A stretch of 16,255 nucleotides of DNA from CAWEHQ01 sp051001995 (GTDB lineage Bacteria; Actinomycetota; Thermoleophilia; Solirubrobacterales; Thermoleophilaceae): positions 1 to 16,255 of the forward strand of contig JBPCMT010000049.1 of the NCBI GenBank assembly GCA_051001995.1, in the 5' to 3' direction. The notes beneath the pieces are model-generated. The model saw only the letters and a list, made by a program, of their open reading frames with translations, did not search any database and had not been told where the DNA came from. Shown here one piece after another: positions 1 through 6,390 of this stretch. Position numbers and translations under genes: made by a program. Every line of letters begins with the position of its first letter. Positions within the stretch are counted from its first letter, which is position 1.

Positions 1-153
1 GGCTTCCTCGCCGGAGTCGCAACCTTCCTGCTCGCTCGGGTCCTGCGCAGGCGCGGCGCCCAGCGGGCGTTCGGGCGATCCCGGCGCCGCGACGGACTTG
101 ACGTCGCCGGCACGCGCTCGTTCCTCGTGGACATCCACCTGCTGCGGCGGTAG
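1..153 (+). CDS. C-terminal fragment of a membrane-anchored protein
   Basis: This is an open frame running in from the left edge and ending at the TAG at 151-153. The 50 visible residues begin with a hydrophobic stretch (GFLAGVATFLLARVL) followed at once by RRRGAQR, which looks like the end of a transmembrane helix with a basic cytoplasmic border (positive-inside). The rest is a short hydrophilic tail rich in Arg, ending SFLVDIHLLRR. The start and most of the protein lie outside the window. No family can be named from this piece. The next gene may start only 4 nt after its stop, so the two could be co-transcribed. Confidence 0.5.
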   Translation, partial: GFLAGVATFLLARVLRRRGAQRAFGRSRRRDGLDVAGTRSFLVDIHLLRR

Positions 154-157
154 TGCG

Positions 158-1051
158 TTGAGCCGCGCACGCGCGGTTCTCGAGCGCGACGTCCGCCCGC
201 GCGGCGCGTGGCGGATGCCCGGCCCAGGCCGCGACGGGCTCATGCGCCGCCGCGGCGGCGGGGTGGTCCGCCTGCTCCATCACGAGGACGAGCCGGTGGT
301 GGTCCACGCGCGCGTCTGCTCGGGGGCGGTTCGCCTGCGCTCGCAAGCCGGGTCGAAGAGCGCCGCCGCCTGGGGTCTGGAGCGGATGCGATTCGCGCTC
401 TGCCTCGACCACGACCTCGGCGCCTTCCACCGGCGCTTCGTCCGCGACCCGCTGATCGGCGCAGCGATCCGCTGGCGACCGTGGCTGCGCCCGCGACGCT
501 CGCCGGAGCCGTTCGAGGCGCTCGCCTGGGCGATCTGCGAGCAGCTGATCGAGACCACGCGGGCGTTCGCGATCCAGCGCCGGCTCGTCTGGCGCTACGG
601 CCGGGCGAGCGACTGCGCGACGCTGCGCGACGCGCCCTCGGCGCGGGCGATGGCGGGGCGGGCGCCGGCCGAGCTTCAGGCCTGCGACCTCGCCGCCGGC
701 CGCTCGCTTGCGCTGATCAAGGCGGCACGCGAGGTCGCCGCCGCCCGCGCCGACCTGACCCAGCACGAGGCGGCGTGGGGGAGGTTGCGGCGCATCCCCG
801 GGATCGGCTCGTGGACGCTCGAGAAGCTCGCCTTCCACGGCCAGGGGCGCGACGACCAGCTTCCGGCCGGCGACCTCGCCTACGTCAAGCTGGTCGGCTC
901 GCTCGCCGGACTCGGCCGCAGGGCCACGGAGGATGAGGTGCGCGAGCTCTTTGCGCCCTACGCGCCCCACGGCGCGCTGGCCGGCATCTACGCGCTGGCC
1001 GCCACGCGCGGGGCCGTCATGGTCCCTCCCCGGGCAGGTACTCGTTGGTGA
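158..1051 (+). CDS. alkA: AlkA-like DNA-3-methyladenine glycosylase (HhH-GPD superfamily)
   Basis: This is a base-excision-repair enzyme that removes alkylated purines from DNA. With the TTG start at 158 the protein has 297 residues. The helix-hairpin-helix reads LRRIPGIGSWTLEKLAF at about 210-226, and the catalytic aspartate lies 17 residues after it in LPAGDLAYVKL (about D239). That is the standard HhH-GPD layout. The central helical part (PFEALAWAICEQLIETTRAF) is also typical of AlkA. The N-terminal domain before residue 70 is shorter and more Arg-rich than in Escherichia coli AlkA. The start is uncertain: TTG 98 lies inside the upstream gene, TTG 158 follows its stop, and neither has a good Shine-Dalgarno. 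The 3' end overlaps the convergent thiY gene by 35 bp. Family is secure; exact base specificity is not. Confidence 0.82.
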   Translation: MSRARAVLERDVRPRGAWRMPGPGRDGLMRRRGGGVVRLLHHEDEPVVVHARVCSGAVRLRSQAGSKSAAAWGLERMRFALCLDHDLGAFHRRFVRDPLIGAAIRWRPWLRPRRSPEPFEALAWAICEQLIETTRAFAIQRRLVWRYGRASDCATLRDAPSARAMAGRAPAELQACDLAAGRSLALIKAAREVAAARADLTQHEAAWGRLRRIPGIGSWTLEKLAFHGQGRDDQLPAGDLAYVKLVGSLAGLGRRATEDEVRELFAPYAPHGALAGIYALAATRGAVMVPPRAGTRW

Positions 1052-2024
1052 AAGCCTCCTCGGCGACCGGCTCCTCGACGATGCCGGCGTCCGCGAGGAA
1101 GTCGCCGAACGCCGTCCACTGCTCCGGCTCCTGCCAGCCGTAGGGCTCGCCCGCCGGCGCCTCGAACAGCGGCAGCGTCACCTCGACCACCTCGCGCTGA
1201 AGCTCGGGGTCGAGGTCCGGGTTCGCCTCGAGCAGCGCGCGCACACCGTCGTCGGGGCTCTCTGCCAGGTCGGCCGTTCCCCGCGCCAACGCTCCGATGA
1301 ACGAGCGGATCGGACCCGGGTCGGAGGCGAGCGTGTCCTCGTTCGCCACCAGCACGAGCTCGTCGTACTCCGGGATCCCCGCCTGCTCGACGCGAATGAT
1401 GTCCGGGTTGCGCCCGCGCAGGCGCAGGTCGGTGCCCTCGTAGTTCCAGAACGCGCCGAGGACGGAGTCGACCTGGCCGGTGAGCAGTGCCGGGCTCAGG
1501 TTGAAGCCGACGTTCTGGCGCTCGACGCTCGCCGGGTCTACGCCGGCCTTCTCGAGCACCGCGTCGAGGTAGGCGTCCTGGTAGTCGATCCCGGCGGTCC
1601 CGACGCGCTTTCCCTCGAGATCCTGCGGGCTCGACACGCCGGCGTCCGGCAGCGAGATGATCGACGTCAGCGGGCTCTGGACCAGCGCCCCGACCGCGAC
1701 CACCGGCAGCCCCTGGTCGCGCGCGCGGAAGACCTCGGGCTCGTAGGAGATCGCGAGGTCCACCCGTCCCGCCGCGACCTCCTTGATCGGCGCGGCGGGG
1801 TCGGTCGGCTCGCGGATCTCGACGTCCAGGCCCAGGTCCGCGAAGTGACCGTTCGCCTCGGCGGCGTAGATCGGCGCGTGGTCGGCGTTGGGAAAGAAGT
1901 CGAGCAGCAGCTCGAACGCGACCGGGTCGCCGGCGACGGTCTCCTCGCGCTCGCCGCAGGCGGCGACGATCATGGCCGCGGCGATGGCGGCGAGCAGCGC
2001 CGCGAGCCGGCGTCGGACAGTCAT
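1017..2024 (-). CDS. thiY: ThiY-like substrate-binding lipoprotein (NMT1/THI5 family), thiamine-precursor ABC importer
   Basis: This is the extracytoplasmic binding protein that would capture the pyrimidine precursor of thiamine (formylaminopyrimidine or HMP) and pass it to ThiX. It has 335 residues. A basic start (MTVRRR), a hydrophobic helix and a lipobox ending VAAC at C23 mark it as a lipoprotein. The NMT1/THI5 hallmarks follow: FELLLDFFPNADHAPIYAA near the mature N-terminus, then EVAAGRVDLAISYEP and LEGKRVGTAGIDYQDAYL. The ATG at 2024 overlaps the thiX stop as ATGA and has GGAGG six to seven bases upstream. It is the last gene of thiZ-thiX-thiY, which begins at a TPP riboswitch, so the thiamine assignment rests on both family and regulation. 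Related NMT1 proteins bind taurine, nitrate or riboflavin; the riboswitch argues against those here. Confidence 0.88.
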   Translation of the reverse strand: MTVRRRLAALLAAIAAAMIVAACGEREETVAGDPVAFELLLDFFPNADHAPIYAAEANGHFADLGLDVEIREPTDPAAPIKEVAAGRVDLAISYEPEVFRARDQGLPVVAVGALVQSPLTSIISLPDAGVSSPQDLEGKRVGTAGIDYQDAYLDAVLEKAGVDPASVERQNVGFNLSPALLTGQVDSVLGAFWNYEGTDLRLRGRNPDIIRVEQAGIPEYDELVLVANEDTLASDPGPIRSFIGALARGTADLAESPDDGVRALLEANPDLDPELQREVVEVTLPLFEAPAGEPYGWQEPEQWTAFGDFLADAGIVEEPVAEEAFTNEYLPGEGP

Positions 2025-2773
2025 CGTGAAGCCTCCGTTCGCTTCCAGGGAACCGCGACTCGCTCCGCCAGGGTGACAAGCGCGAACAGCGCCACCGCCA
2101 TCAGCGTCAGGACCACGATCCCGGCATAGACGCGCGGCGTCTGCAGCTGCGTGTTGGCGAGCAGCACGAGCCGGCCGAGGCCATCGTTCGCGCCCGCCCA
2201 CTCCCCGAAGACCGCCCCGATCACCGACACGCTGGCCGCCACCTTGAGGCCGCTGAAGAACTGCGGCAGCGAGGCGGGGAGCTCGGCCTTGCGCAGCGTG
2301 GCGAGGCGCGAGGCGCCGAGGCTGCGCATCAGCTTGAGCACGTCGGCGTCCACGGCCCGCAGGCCGTCCAGCATGCTGACGGTGATCGGGAAGAAGCAGA
2401 TCAGCGCCACGATCGCGAGCTTCGGCCCGATGCCGTAGTCGAATGCGAGCACGAAGACCGGGGCCAGCACCACGATCGGGATCGCCTGCGATGCCACGAG
2501 CAGCGGGTAGGCGGCGTCGCGCAGCGGGCGTACCAGGTGCATCGCCACCGCGCTCGCGGCGCCGAGCGCGACCCCGATCGCCAGCCCGAGCGCGACCTCG
2601 GTGAGCGTGACGAGCGCGTTGTCCGCGAGCAACTGCCAATCGTCCGCGAGCGAGCGCGCGGTCTCGAGCGGCGAGGCGAGCGTCAGGTCGTCGACCGAGC
2701 CGATGCTCGCGACGAGCTGCCAGAGCCCGATCGCCGCGAGCAGGATCAGCCCCGCGGGCAGGAGGCGCCTCAC
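2021..2773 (-). CDS. thiX: ThiX-like ABC transporter permease (BPD_transp_1 family)
   Basis: This is the membrane subunit of the thiamine-precursor importer, 250 residues. It begins with a hydrophobic helix (LLPAGLILLAAIGLWQLVA), has about six predicted helices, and carries the EAA loop that docks the ATPase (LMRSLGASRLATLRKAELP at about 147-165). This is the SsuC/TauC/ThiX-type permease family. The GTG start at 2773 overlaps the thiZ stop as GTGA, and its own stop overlaps the thiY start as ATGA. Both ends are therefore fixed by translational-coupling overlaps. Family alone does not tell pyrimidine from sulfonate or nitrate uptake; the operon's TPP riboswitch decides for thiamine. No truncation or anomaly is seen. 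Confidence 0.88.
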   Translation of the reverse strand: MRRLLPAGLILLAAIGLWQLVASIGSVDDLTLASPLETARSLADDWQLLADNALVTLTEVALGLAIGVALGAASAVAMHLVRPLRDAAYPLLVASQAIPIVVLAPVFVLAFDYGIGPKLAIVALICFFPITVSMLDGLRAVDADVLKLMRSLGASRLATLRKAELPASLPQFFSGLKVAASVSVIGAVFGEWAGANDGLGRLVLLANTQLQTPRVYAGIVVLTLMAVALFALVTLAERVAVPWKRTEASR

Positions 2774-3585
2774 GCGGCGAGCGCCTCCAGCGCCTGCTCC
2801 TTGAGCTCCACGAAGCGCGCGTCGGTCACGGTCTCGCGGCGCGGTCGGGGACGCGGCAGGTCGACCCGGAGCTCCGCGACGACGCGACCGGGGCGGGCGG
2901 ACAGCACGACGACCCGATCGCCGAGGAAGAGCGCCTCCTCCACGTCGTGGGTCACGCACACGACCGTGCGCGGCTCGCCGGCGAGCGCGTCCGCGAGCCA
3001 TTCCTGCATCGCGGCGCGGGTGATCGAGTCGAGCGCGGCGAACGGCTCGTCCAGGCACAGCACCGGCCGGCCGGCGAGCAGCGTCCGCAGGAAGGCCACG
3101 CGCTGGCGCATCCCGCCGGACAGTTCGCCCGGGAGCGCACCCTCGAAGCTGTCGAGGCCGAAACGCCTGAACAGCGGCGCGGCCCGTCGGCGCGCCTCGC
3201 GCCGGCCGACGCCCTGGCACTCGAGCGCGAGAGCCGCGTTCGCGATCGCGTCGCGCCACGGCAGGAGCAGGTCGCGCTGGGCCATGTAGGCGCACTGGGA
3301 CAGTCGGGCCGCCGCGGAGTTGTCGCCGTGCACCGAGACCTCGCCCCGGTCGGGCTCCTGGAGGCCGCAGACGAGCTCGAGCAGCGTCGACTTTCCACAG
3401 CCCGAAGGCCCGACGACCGCCAGGACCTCGCCCCGCGCCACCGAGAGCGTGAAGTCGGCGAGCCCCTCGGTCGGCTTCGCGGACCGCGAGCGGCCCGGAT
3501 AGGTGCGCGTGGCACCGGACAGCGCCACGCTCGTCCGCTCGATTGAAAGAGGCTCCACCGCGGGAGCCTCGAGCCTCGTCCTCAT
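2770..3585 (-). CDS. thiZ: ThiZ-like ABC transporter ATP-binding protein
   Basis: This is the ATPase subunit of the importer, 271 residues from the ATG at 3585. All nucleotide-binding motifs are intact: Walker A GPSGCGKST at about 59-67, Q-loop Q103, signature LSGGM at about 155-159, Walker B LCLDEPF with E180, and H-loop H213 in VTHDVEEA. The DVEEAL ending is usual for the nitrate/sulfonate/thiamine group. I chose ATG 3585 because GGAGGG lies four bases upstream. The in-frame ATGs at 3603 and 3657 fall inside the TPP aptamer (3603 lies in its conserved UAAUGC) and are not credible. It is first in the operon, so the riboswitch controls its translation directly. The downstream permease start overlaps its stop. 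Confidence 0.9.
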   Translation of the reverse strand: MRTRLEAPAVEPLSIERTSVALSGATRTYPGRSRSAKPTEGLADFTLSVARGEVLAVVGPSGCGKSTLLELVCGLQEPDRGEVSVHGDNSAAARLSQCAYMAQRDLLLPWRDAIANAALALECQGVGRREARRRAAPLFRRFGLDSFEGALPGELSGGMRQRVAFLRTLLAGRPVLCLDEPFAALDSITRAAMQEWLADALAGEPRTVVCVTHDVEEALFLGDRVVVLSARPGRVVAELRVDLPRPRPRRETVTDARFVELKEQALEALAA

Positions 3586-3589
3586 CGCT

Positions 3590-3729
3590 CCCTCCGCGCG
3601 CATTACCGCACAGGTTCTAAGGGTCAACGCCGGGCGATCCGGCCCGGAGGGCGGCACGGTGGCCGCCTTCCCGGGGTGATCGGGGGCGCTATCTCAGCCC
3701 GCCTTCCCGCGAGCCCCCCTGTGTTTGAG
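3590..3729 (-). ncRNA. TPP riboswitch (thi-box) with long P3a extension
   Basis: Read on the minus strand, the leader contains the TPP aptamer signatures in order: a G-run (3715-3719) for the 5' side of P2, a P3 hairpin with GCUCGC/GCGGGC arms, the invariant CUGAGAU (3691-3697), then GACCCUU closing P2 (3619-3625) and GAACCUG followed by GGUAAUGCGC. The last part matches the usual CUGGAUAAUGCCAG block. Between CUGAGAU and the P2 3' strand lies an insert of about 65 nt (3626-3690). It folds into one long arm with pairings GCGCC/GGCGU, CGAUC/GAUCG, CCCGG/CCGGG and GGCGGC/GCCGCC, i.e. an extended P3a. The 3' strand of P4 (GGAGGG, 3590-3595) is also the Shine-Dalgarno of thiZ. TPP binding should therefore block translation directly. 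Outer boundaries are approximate. Confidence 0.88.
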
Positions 3730-3735
3730 GCACCC

Positions 3736-3741
3736 AGTCTA
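3736..3741 (-). promoter_or_regulatory. Candidate -10 element for the thi operon
   Basis: TAGACT on the minus strand fits the TANNNT pattern of actinobacterial -10 elements. It would place the transcription start near 3729, exactly at the 5' edge of the TPP aptamer. I see no convincing -35. A perfect 12-bp palindrome (GGGCGATCGCCC, 3751-3762) lies just upstream, over the expected spacer/-35 zone; its role is unknown. Confidence 0.4.
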
Positions 3742-3852
3742 CGCGACGAAGGGCGATCGCCCGCACCGTCCTGCTCTGCCCTCGCACAGCGAGGCCAATC
3801 CAGCACAGTGCCGATGGCCGGCGGCGCCGACGGGGACCGGGCCCGACGCGCC

Positions 3853-5241
3853 CTACGCCGCCCGCGGCCGCGACTCGGTGACCGCGCGCACGAAGCCCTC
3901 GAGCTGCTTGGTGGTCCAGCACTCGAACACGCCGTCGCAAAACGGCTCGTAGACCGACATCACCGAGTCGCCGTAGTTCCAGTAGAGCTTCGGCTCGGGG
4001 TTGATCCAGAACGTCCGCCCGGCGCGCTCGGCGAGCGCCGCGAAGGCGCGCGAGTAGGGCTCGCGGCCGTTGGTCCGCGCGTCCCCGAGCACGATCACCG
4101 TCGAGCGCGGGTGCAGGTCGTCGGCGACCTGCTCGAGGAACTCGAGCCAGACGCGCCCGTAGTCCGTGTAGCCCGACACGTCGGCCACGCCGGCGTCGGT
4201 CGCGATCGCCCGCGACACGGCCGCAAACGAGCTCTCGCGCTCGAACACGTCGGTGACCTCTGAGATCCGCTCGACGAAGACGAACGAGCGCAGCTTGCGA
4301 AACGAGTCGTGCAGGGCGTGCAGCACCGACAGGAAGAAGACGCTGGCGCTCGTCACGCTGGTCGAGACGTCGCAGAGCACGTACAGCTCGGGGCGGCGCG
4401 GGCGGCGCGGGCGGTGCTTGAGGCGCAGCGGCACGCCGCCGGTCTCCAGCGAAGCGCGCATCGTGCGCCGGACGTCCACGACCGCGGAGCGGCGCCGGCC
4501 GCGCTGCTCGGCGCCCTGGGAGGCCAGCCGCCGCTTGAGCTGCGCCACCACGCGGTGCACGGCGGCGAGGTCCTGCAGCGGACCGCTGGGCAGCGCGCGC
4601 TCAAAGTCGCGCAGCGGTCGCGACGGCGGGAACGAGCGCGTCCGCTCGATCAGCGCCCGCTCGAGCTCGCGGCGCAGGTCGCGCTCGAACTCGCGCAGGC
4701 GCTCGCGCGGCACCGATCCCAGGTCGGCGGCGGCCTCCGCCTCGGACGTCGCCCTCAGGTCGAGCGTGCGGCGGATGCGCTGGACGTCGACGCCGATCAC
4801 CCCGGAGCCTTCGCCCTGGCGCCCGAAGGCCGCGATCGCGAGCCGTGCCATGTCGCGCATCTCCCCGTCCGAGCCGCCTCGGATCGCGGCCCGGATCCGC
4901 TCGCGCAGGTCGTCGAGGTCGAGGCGGTCGCCGGCGCCCTGGAAGCGCTCCTCGGAGAGCCCGCGCTGCACCGCCTCGCGCTCGACGGAGCGGAAGAAGA
5001 AGCGGTCGAAGAAGAGCTCGAACGTGCGGCGGTCCTCCTGTGACTTGGCGAGCGTCGCGGCGAGCGCCTCGCGGAAGTCCTCCTCGTCGGTCCAGGGGAC
5101 CTCGCGCAGCGCCGCGAACGCGTCGAGCAGCTCGGAGGTGCCGACCTTCATGTCCTCGCGGCGGAGCTCGTCGGCGAGCTCGAGCATGCGCGCCGCGAAG
5201 CCGGGCGGACCCCCGGCGGGGAAGCCGCCCGCCTCAGGCAT
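3853..5241 (-). CDS. CoxE-like von Willebrand factor A (VWA) domain protein
   Basis: 462 residues from ATG 5241. The N-terminal half is helical and charged (ADELRREDMKVGTSELLDAF, then FFDRFFF). The C-terminal third is a VWA domain of the CoxE type. The metal-site (MIDAS) motif is intact: DVSTS at D291/S293/S295, a downstream threonine in SGYTDYG, and an aspartate in VLGDARTN. Such proteins act with a MoxR-type AAA+ ATPase, often as a chaperone pair that matures or remodels a metalloenzyme; CoxD/CoxE act on CO dehydrogenase. The ATPase gene ends 11 nt upstream on the same strand. No cox or other obvious client gene is in the window. The start is the first ATG after the ATPase stop, with only a weak upstream G-rich stretch. 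Family confident, client unknown. Confidence 0.85.
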   Translation of the reverse strand: MPEAGGFPAGGPPGFAARMLELADELRREDMKVGTSELLDAFAALREVPWTDEEDFREALAATLAKSQEDRRTFELFFDRFFFRSVEREAVQRGLSEERFQGAGDRLDLDDLRERIRAAIRGGSDGEMRDMARLAIAAFGRQGEGSGVIGVDVQRIRRTLDLRATSEAEAAADLGSVPRERLREFERDLRRELERALIERTRSFPPSRPLRDFERALPSGPLQDLAAVHRVVAQLKRRLASQGAEQRGRRRSAVVDVRRTMRASLETGGVPLRLKHRPRRPRRPELYVLCDVSTSVTSASVFFLSVLHALHDSFRKLRSFVFVERISEVTDVFERESSFAAVSRAIATDAGVADVSGYTDYGRVWLEFLEQVADDLHPRSTVIVLGDARTNGREPYSRAFAALAERAGRTFWINPEPKLYWNYGDSVMSVYEPFCDGVFECWTTKQLEGFVRAVTESRPRAA

Positions 5242-5252
5242 CCAGTCCAGCC

Positions 5253-6140
5253 CTACCCGGCCAGGCGGCCCTGCTGGAGCTTGACGCCGGCGCGCTCGGC
5301 CACGACGTCGAGATCCGCGCGGTGCTTGACGATGATGCTCATCGTGCGCTGGAGCACCGACTCGTCGATCTCGTCGGCGCCGAGCAGCATCAGCGCGCGC
5401 GCCCAGTCGATCGACTCCGCGATCGAAGGAGGCTTCTTGAGGTCGAGCCCCCGGACCATGTGGATCACCTCCACGAGCTTGCGGGCGACCTGCGCGTCGA
5501 GCTCCGGGGCGTGCATACGCACGATCTCGAGCTCGCGCTCGACGTCCGGGTAGTCGAGCCACAGGTAGAGGCATCGTCGCTTGAGCGCCTCGGTCAGCTC
5601 GCGCGAGTTGTTGGACGTGAGCAGCGCGAGCGGCCGGCTCTGTGCCTCCACCACGCCGAGCTCGGGGATCGAGATCTGGAAGTCCGACAGGACCTCGAGC
5701 AGCATCGCCTCGAACTCCTGGTCGGCCTTGTCGATCTCGTCGATCAGGAGCACCACCGGCTCGTCCTCGGCGATCGCCTGGAGCAGCGGCCGCGACAGCA
5801 GGAACTCCTCGCCGAAGATGTCGTCCTGGACGCGCTCCCAGCCGGCGTCGCTCGCCTCGGCCTGGATGCGCAGCAGCTGCTTGCGGTAGTTCCACTCGTA
5901 CAGCGCCTTCGCCTCGTCGAGGCCCTCGTAGCACTGGAGGCGGATCAGCCTGCGGCCGGTGGCGCGCGCCAGCGCCTTCGCGAGCTCGGTCTTGCCCACT
6001 CCGGCCGGCCCCTCGACGAGCACCGGCTTGGCCAGCTTGAACGCGAGGAAGGAGACGAGCGCCGTCGGCTCGTCGGCGAGGTAGGAGGCGGCGGCGAGCC
6101 CGTCGCGCGCCGCGTCAACCGAGTTCAGCTCGGCGGCCAT
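5253..6140 (-). CDS. MoxR-family AAA+ ATPase (CoxD-like)
   Basis: 295 residues. It has Walker A GPAGVGKT at 44-51, Walker B LLIDEID at 121-127 and sensor 1 TSNN at 175-178. Arginines in LKRRCLYLWLDYP at about 187-195 are in the usual place for an arginine finger. Length and motifs fit MoxR/CoxD-type ATPases, which use ATP hydrolysis to drive a VWA partner, here the gene 11 nt downstream. The start is ATG 6140. Codons upstream of it read as low-complexity shadow sequence, and a -10-like TATCCT lies exactly 7 nt before the ATG with no Shine-Dalgarno, suggesting a leaderless mRNA. Its promoter overlaps that of the divergent small membrane protein. The two genes probably form a bicistron. Confidence 0.9.
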   Translation of the reverse strand: MAAELNSVDAARDGLAAASYLADEPTALVSFLAFKLAKPVLVEGPAGVGKTELAKALARATGRRLIRLQCYEGLDEAKALYEWNYRKQLLRIQAEASDAGWERVQDDIFGEEFLLSRPLLQAIAEDEPVVLLIDEIDKADQEFEAMLLEVLSDFQISIPELGVVEAQSRPLALLTSNNSRELTEALKRRCLYLWLDYPDVERELEIVRMHAPELDAQVARKLVEVIHMVRGLDLKKPPSIAESIDWARALMLLGADEIDESVLQRTMSIIVKHRADLDVVAERAGVKLQQGRLAG

Positions 6141-6143
6141 CGC

Positions 6144-6356
6144 GTGAAGGATACTTTCGCGACTTTGCCGCGCACGACCTTTCCCGGCGCCGGGCCGGAC
6201 CAGACGCTGTTCTTCACGCTGTTCGCGATCGGCTTCGCGGTGGCGGTGCTCGGCTATCTGGTCGGATCGAAGACGCTGCGCCTGCTCGGCATCATGGTGG
6301 TCTTCTTCGCGACGGCACTGCTGTTTAGCGACGTCTTCTCCGGCCGTTCGCTGTGA
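6144..6356 (+). CDS. Small two-helix membrane protein, unknown function
   Basis: 70 residues from GTG 6144, or 63 from TTG 6165. Two hydrophobic segments (LFFTLFAIGFAVAVLGYLVG and LLGIMVVFFATALLF) are joined by SKTLR, giving a hairpin membrane protein. The ending is FSDVFSGRSL. It is divergent from the MoxR gene and lies 34 nt upstream of the citrate synthase gene on the same strand. The frame is open far upstream, but that part is a shadow of the MoxR and VWA genes; only the last 70 residues have the hydrophobic pattern of a real protein. I do not recognise a family. TTG 6165 fits better if the GATACT box at 6150 is the promoter. Confidence 0.6.
   Translation: MKDTFATLPRTTFPGAGPDQTLFFTLFAIGFAVAVLGYLVGSKTLRLLGIMVVFFATALLFSDVFSGRSL
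6148..6153 (-). promoter_or_regulatory. Candidate -10 of the MoxR gene (leaderless)
   Basis: TATCCT on the minus strand, 7 nt before ATG 6140. This spacing puts the transcription start at or next to the A of the start codon. It overlaps the -10 of the divergent gene at 6150-6155. No clear -35 is seen. Confidence 0.5.
6150..6155 (+). promoter_or_regulatory. Candidate -10 of the divergent small membrane protein
   Basis: GATACT on the plus strand, a good match to TATAAT. It shares four bases with the minus-strand TATCCT at 6148-6153. If used, transcription would start near 6162, which favours the in-frame TTG at 6165 as the start codon over GTG 6144. Confidence 0.35.
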
Positions 6357-6377
6357 CGGTCGGAGCGCCGGCCTGGC

Positions 6378-6383
6378 TATCCT
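6378..6383 (+). promoter_or_regulatory. Candidate -10 of citrate synthase (leaderless)
   Basis: TATCCT, 7 nt before GTG 6391. The hexamer and spacing are identical to those of the MoxR gene on the other strand, and there is no Shine-Dalgarno between. Confidence 0.5.
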
Positions 6384-6390
6384 CGCCCAG

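Noticed and set aside
933..2129. Long plus-strand open frame (398 aa) across thiY
   Set aside because: Arg/Gln/Val-rich antisense shadow of the lipoprotein gene; the minus-strand frame has clear family motifs.
3586..3657. Longer ThiZ with starts at 3657 or 3603
   Set aside because: These ATGs lie within the TPP aptamer; only 3585 has a properly spaced Shine-Dalgarno.
3751..3762. Palindrome GGGCGATCGCCC as a terminator of the VWA gene
   Set aside because: No loop or T-tract, and it lies about 90 nt beyond the stop; kept only as a note beside the thi promoter.
4253..5284. Long plus-strand frame rich in Ser/Arg opposite the VWA gene
   Set aside because: Low-complexity composition typical of antisense frames in GC-rich DNA; the MIDAS-bearing minus frame is the real gene.
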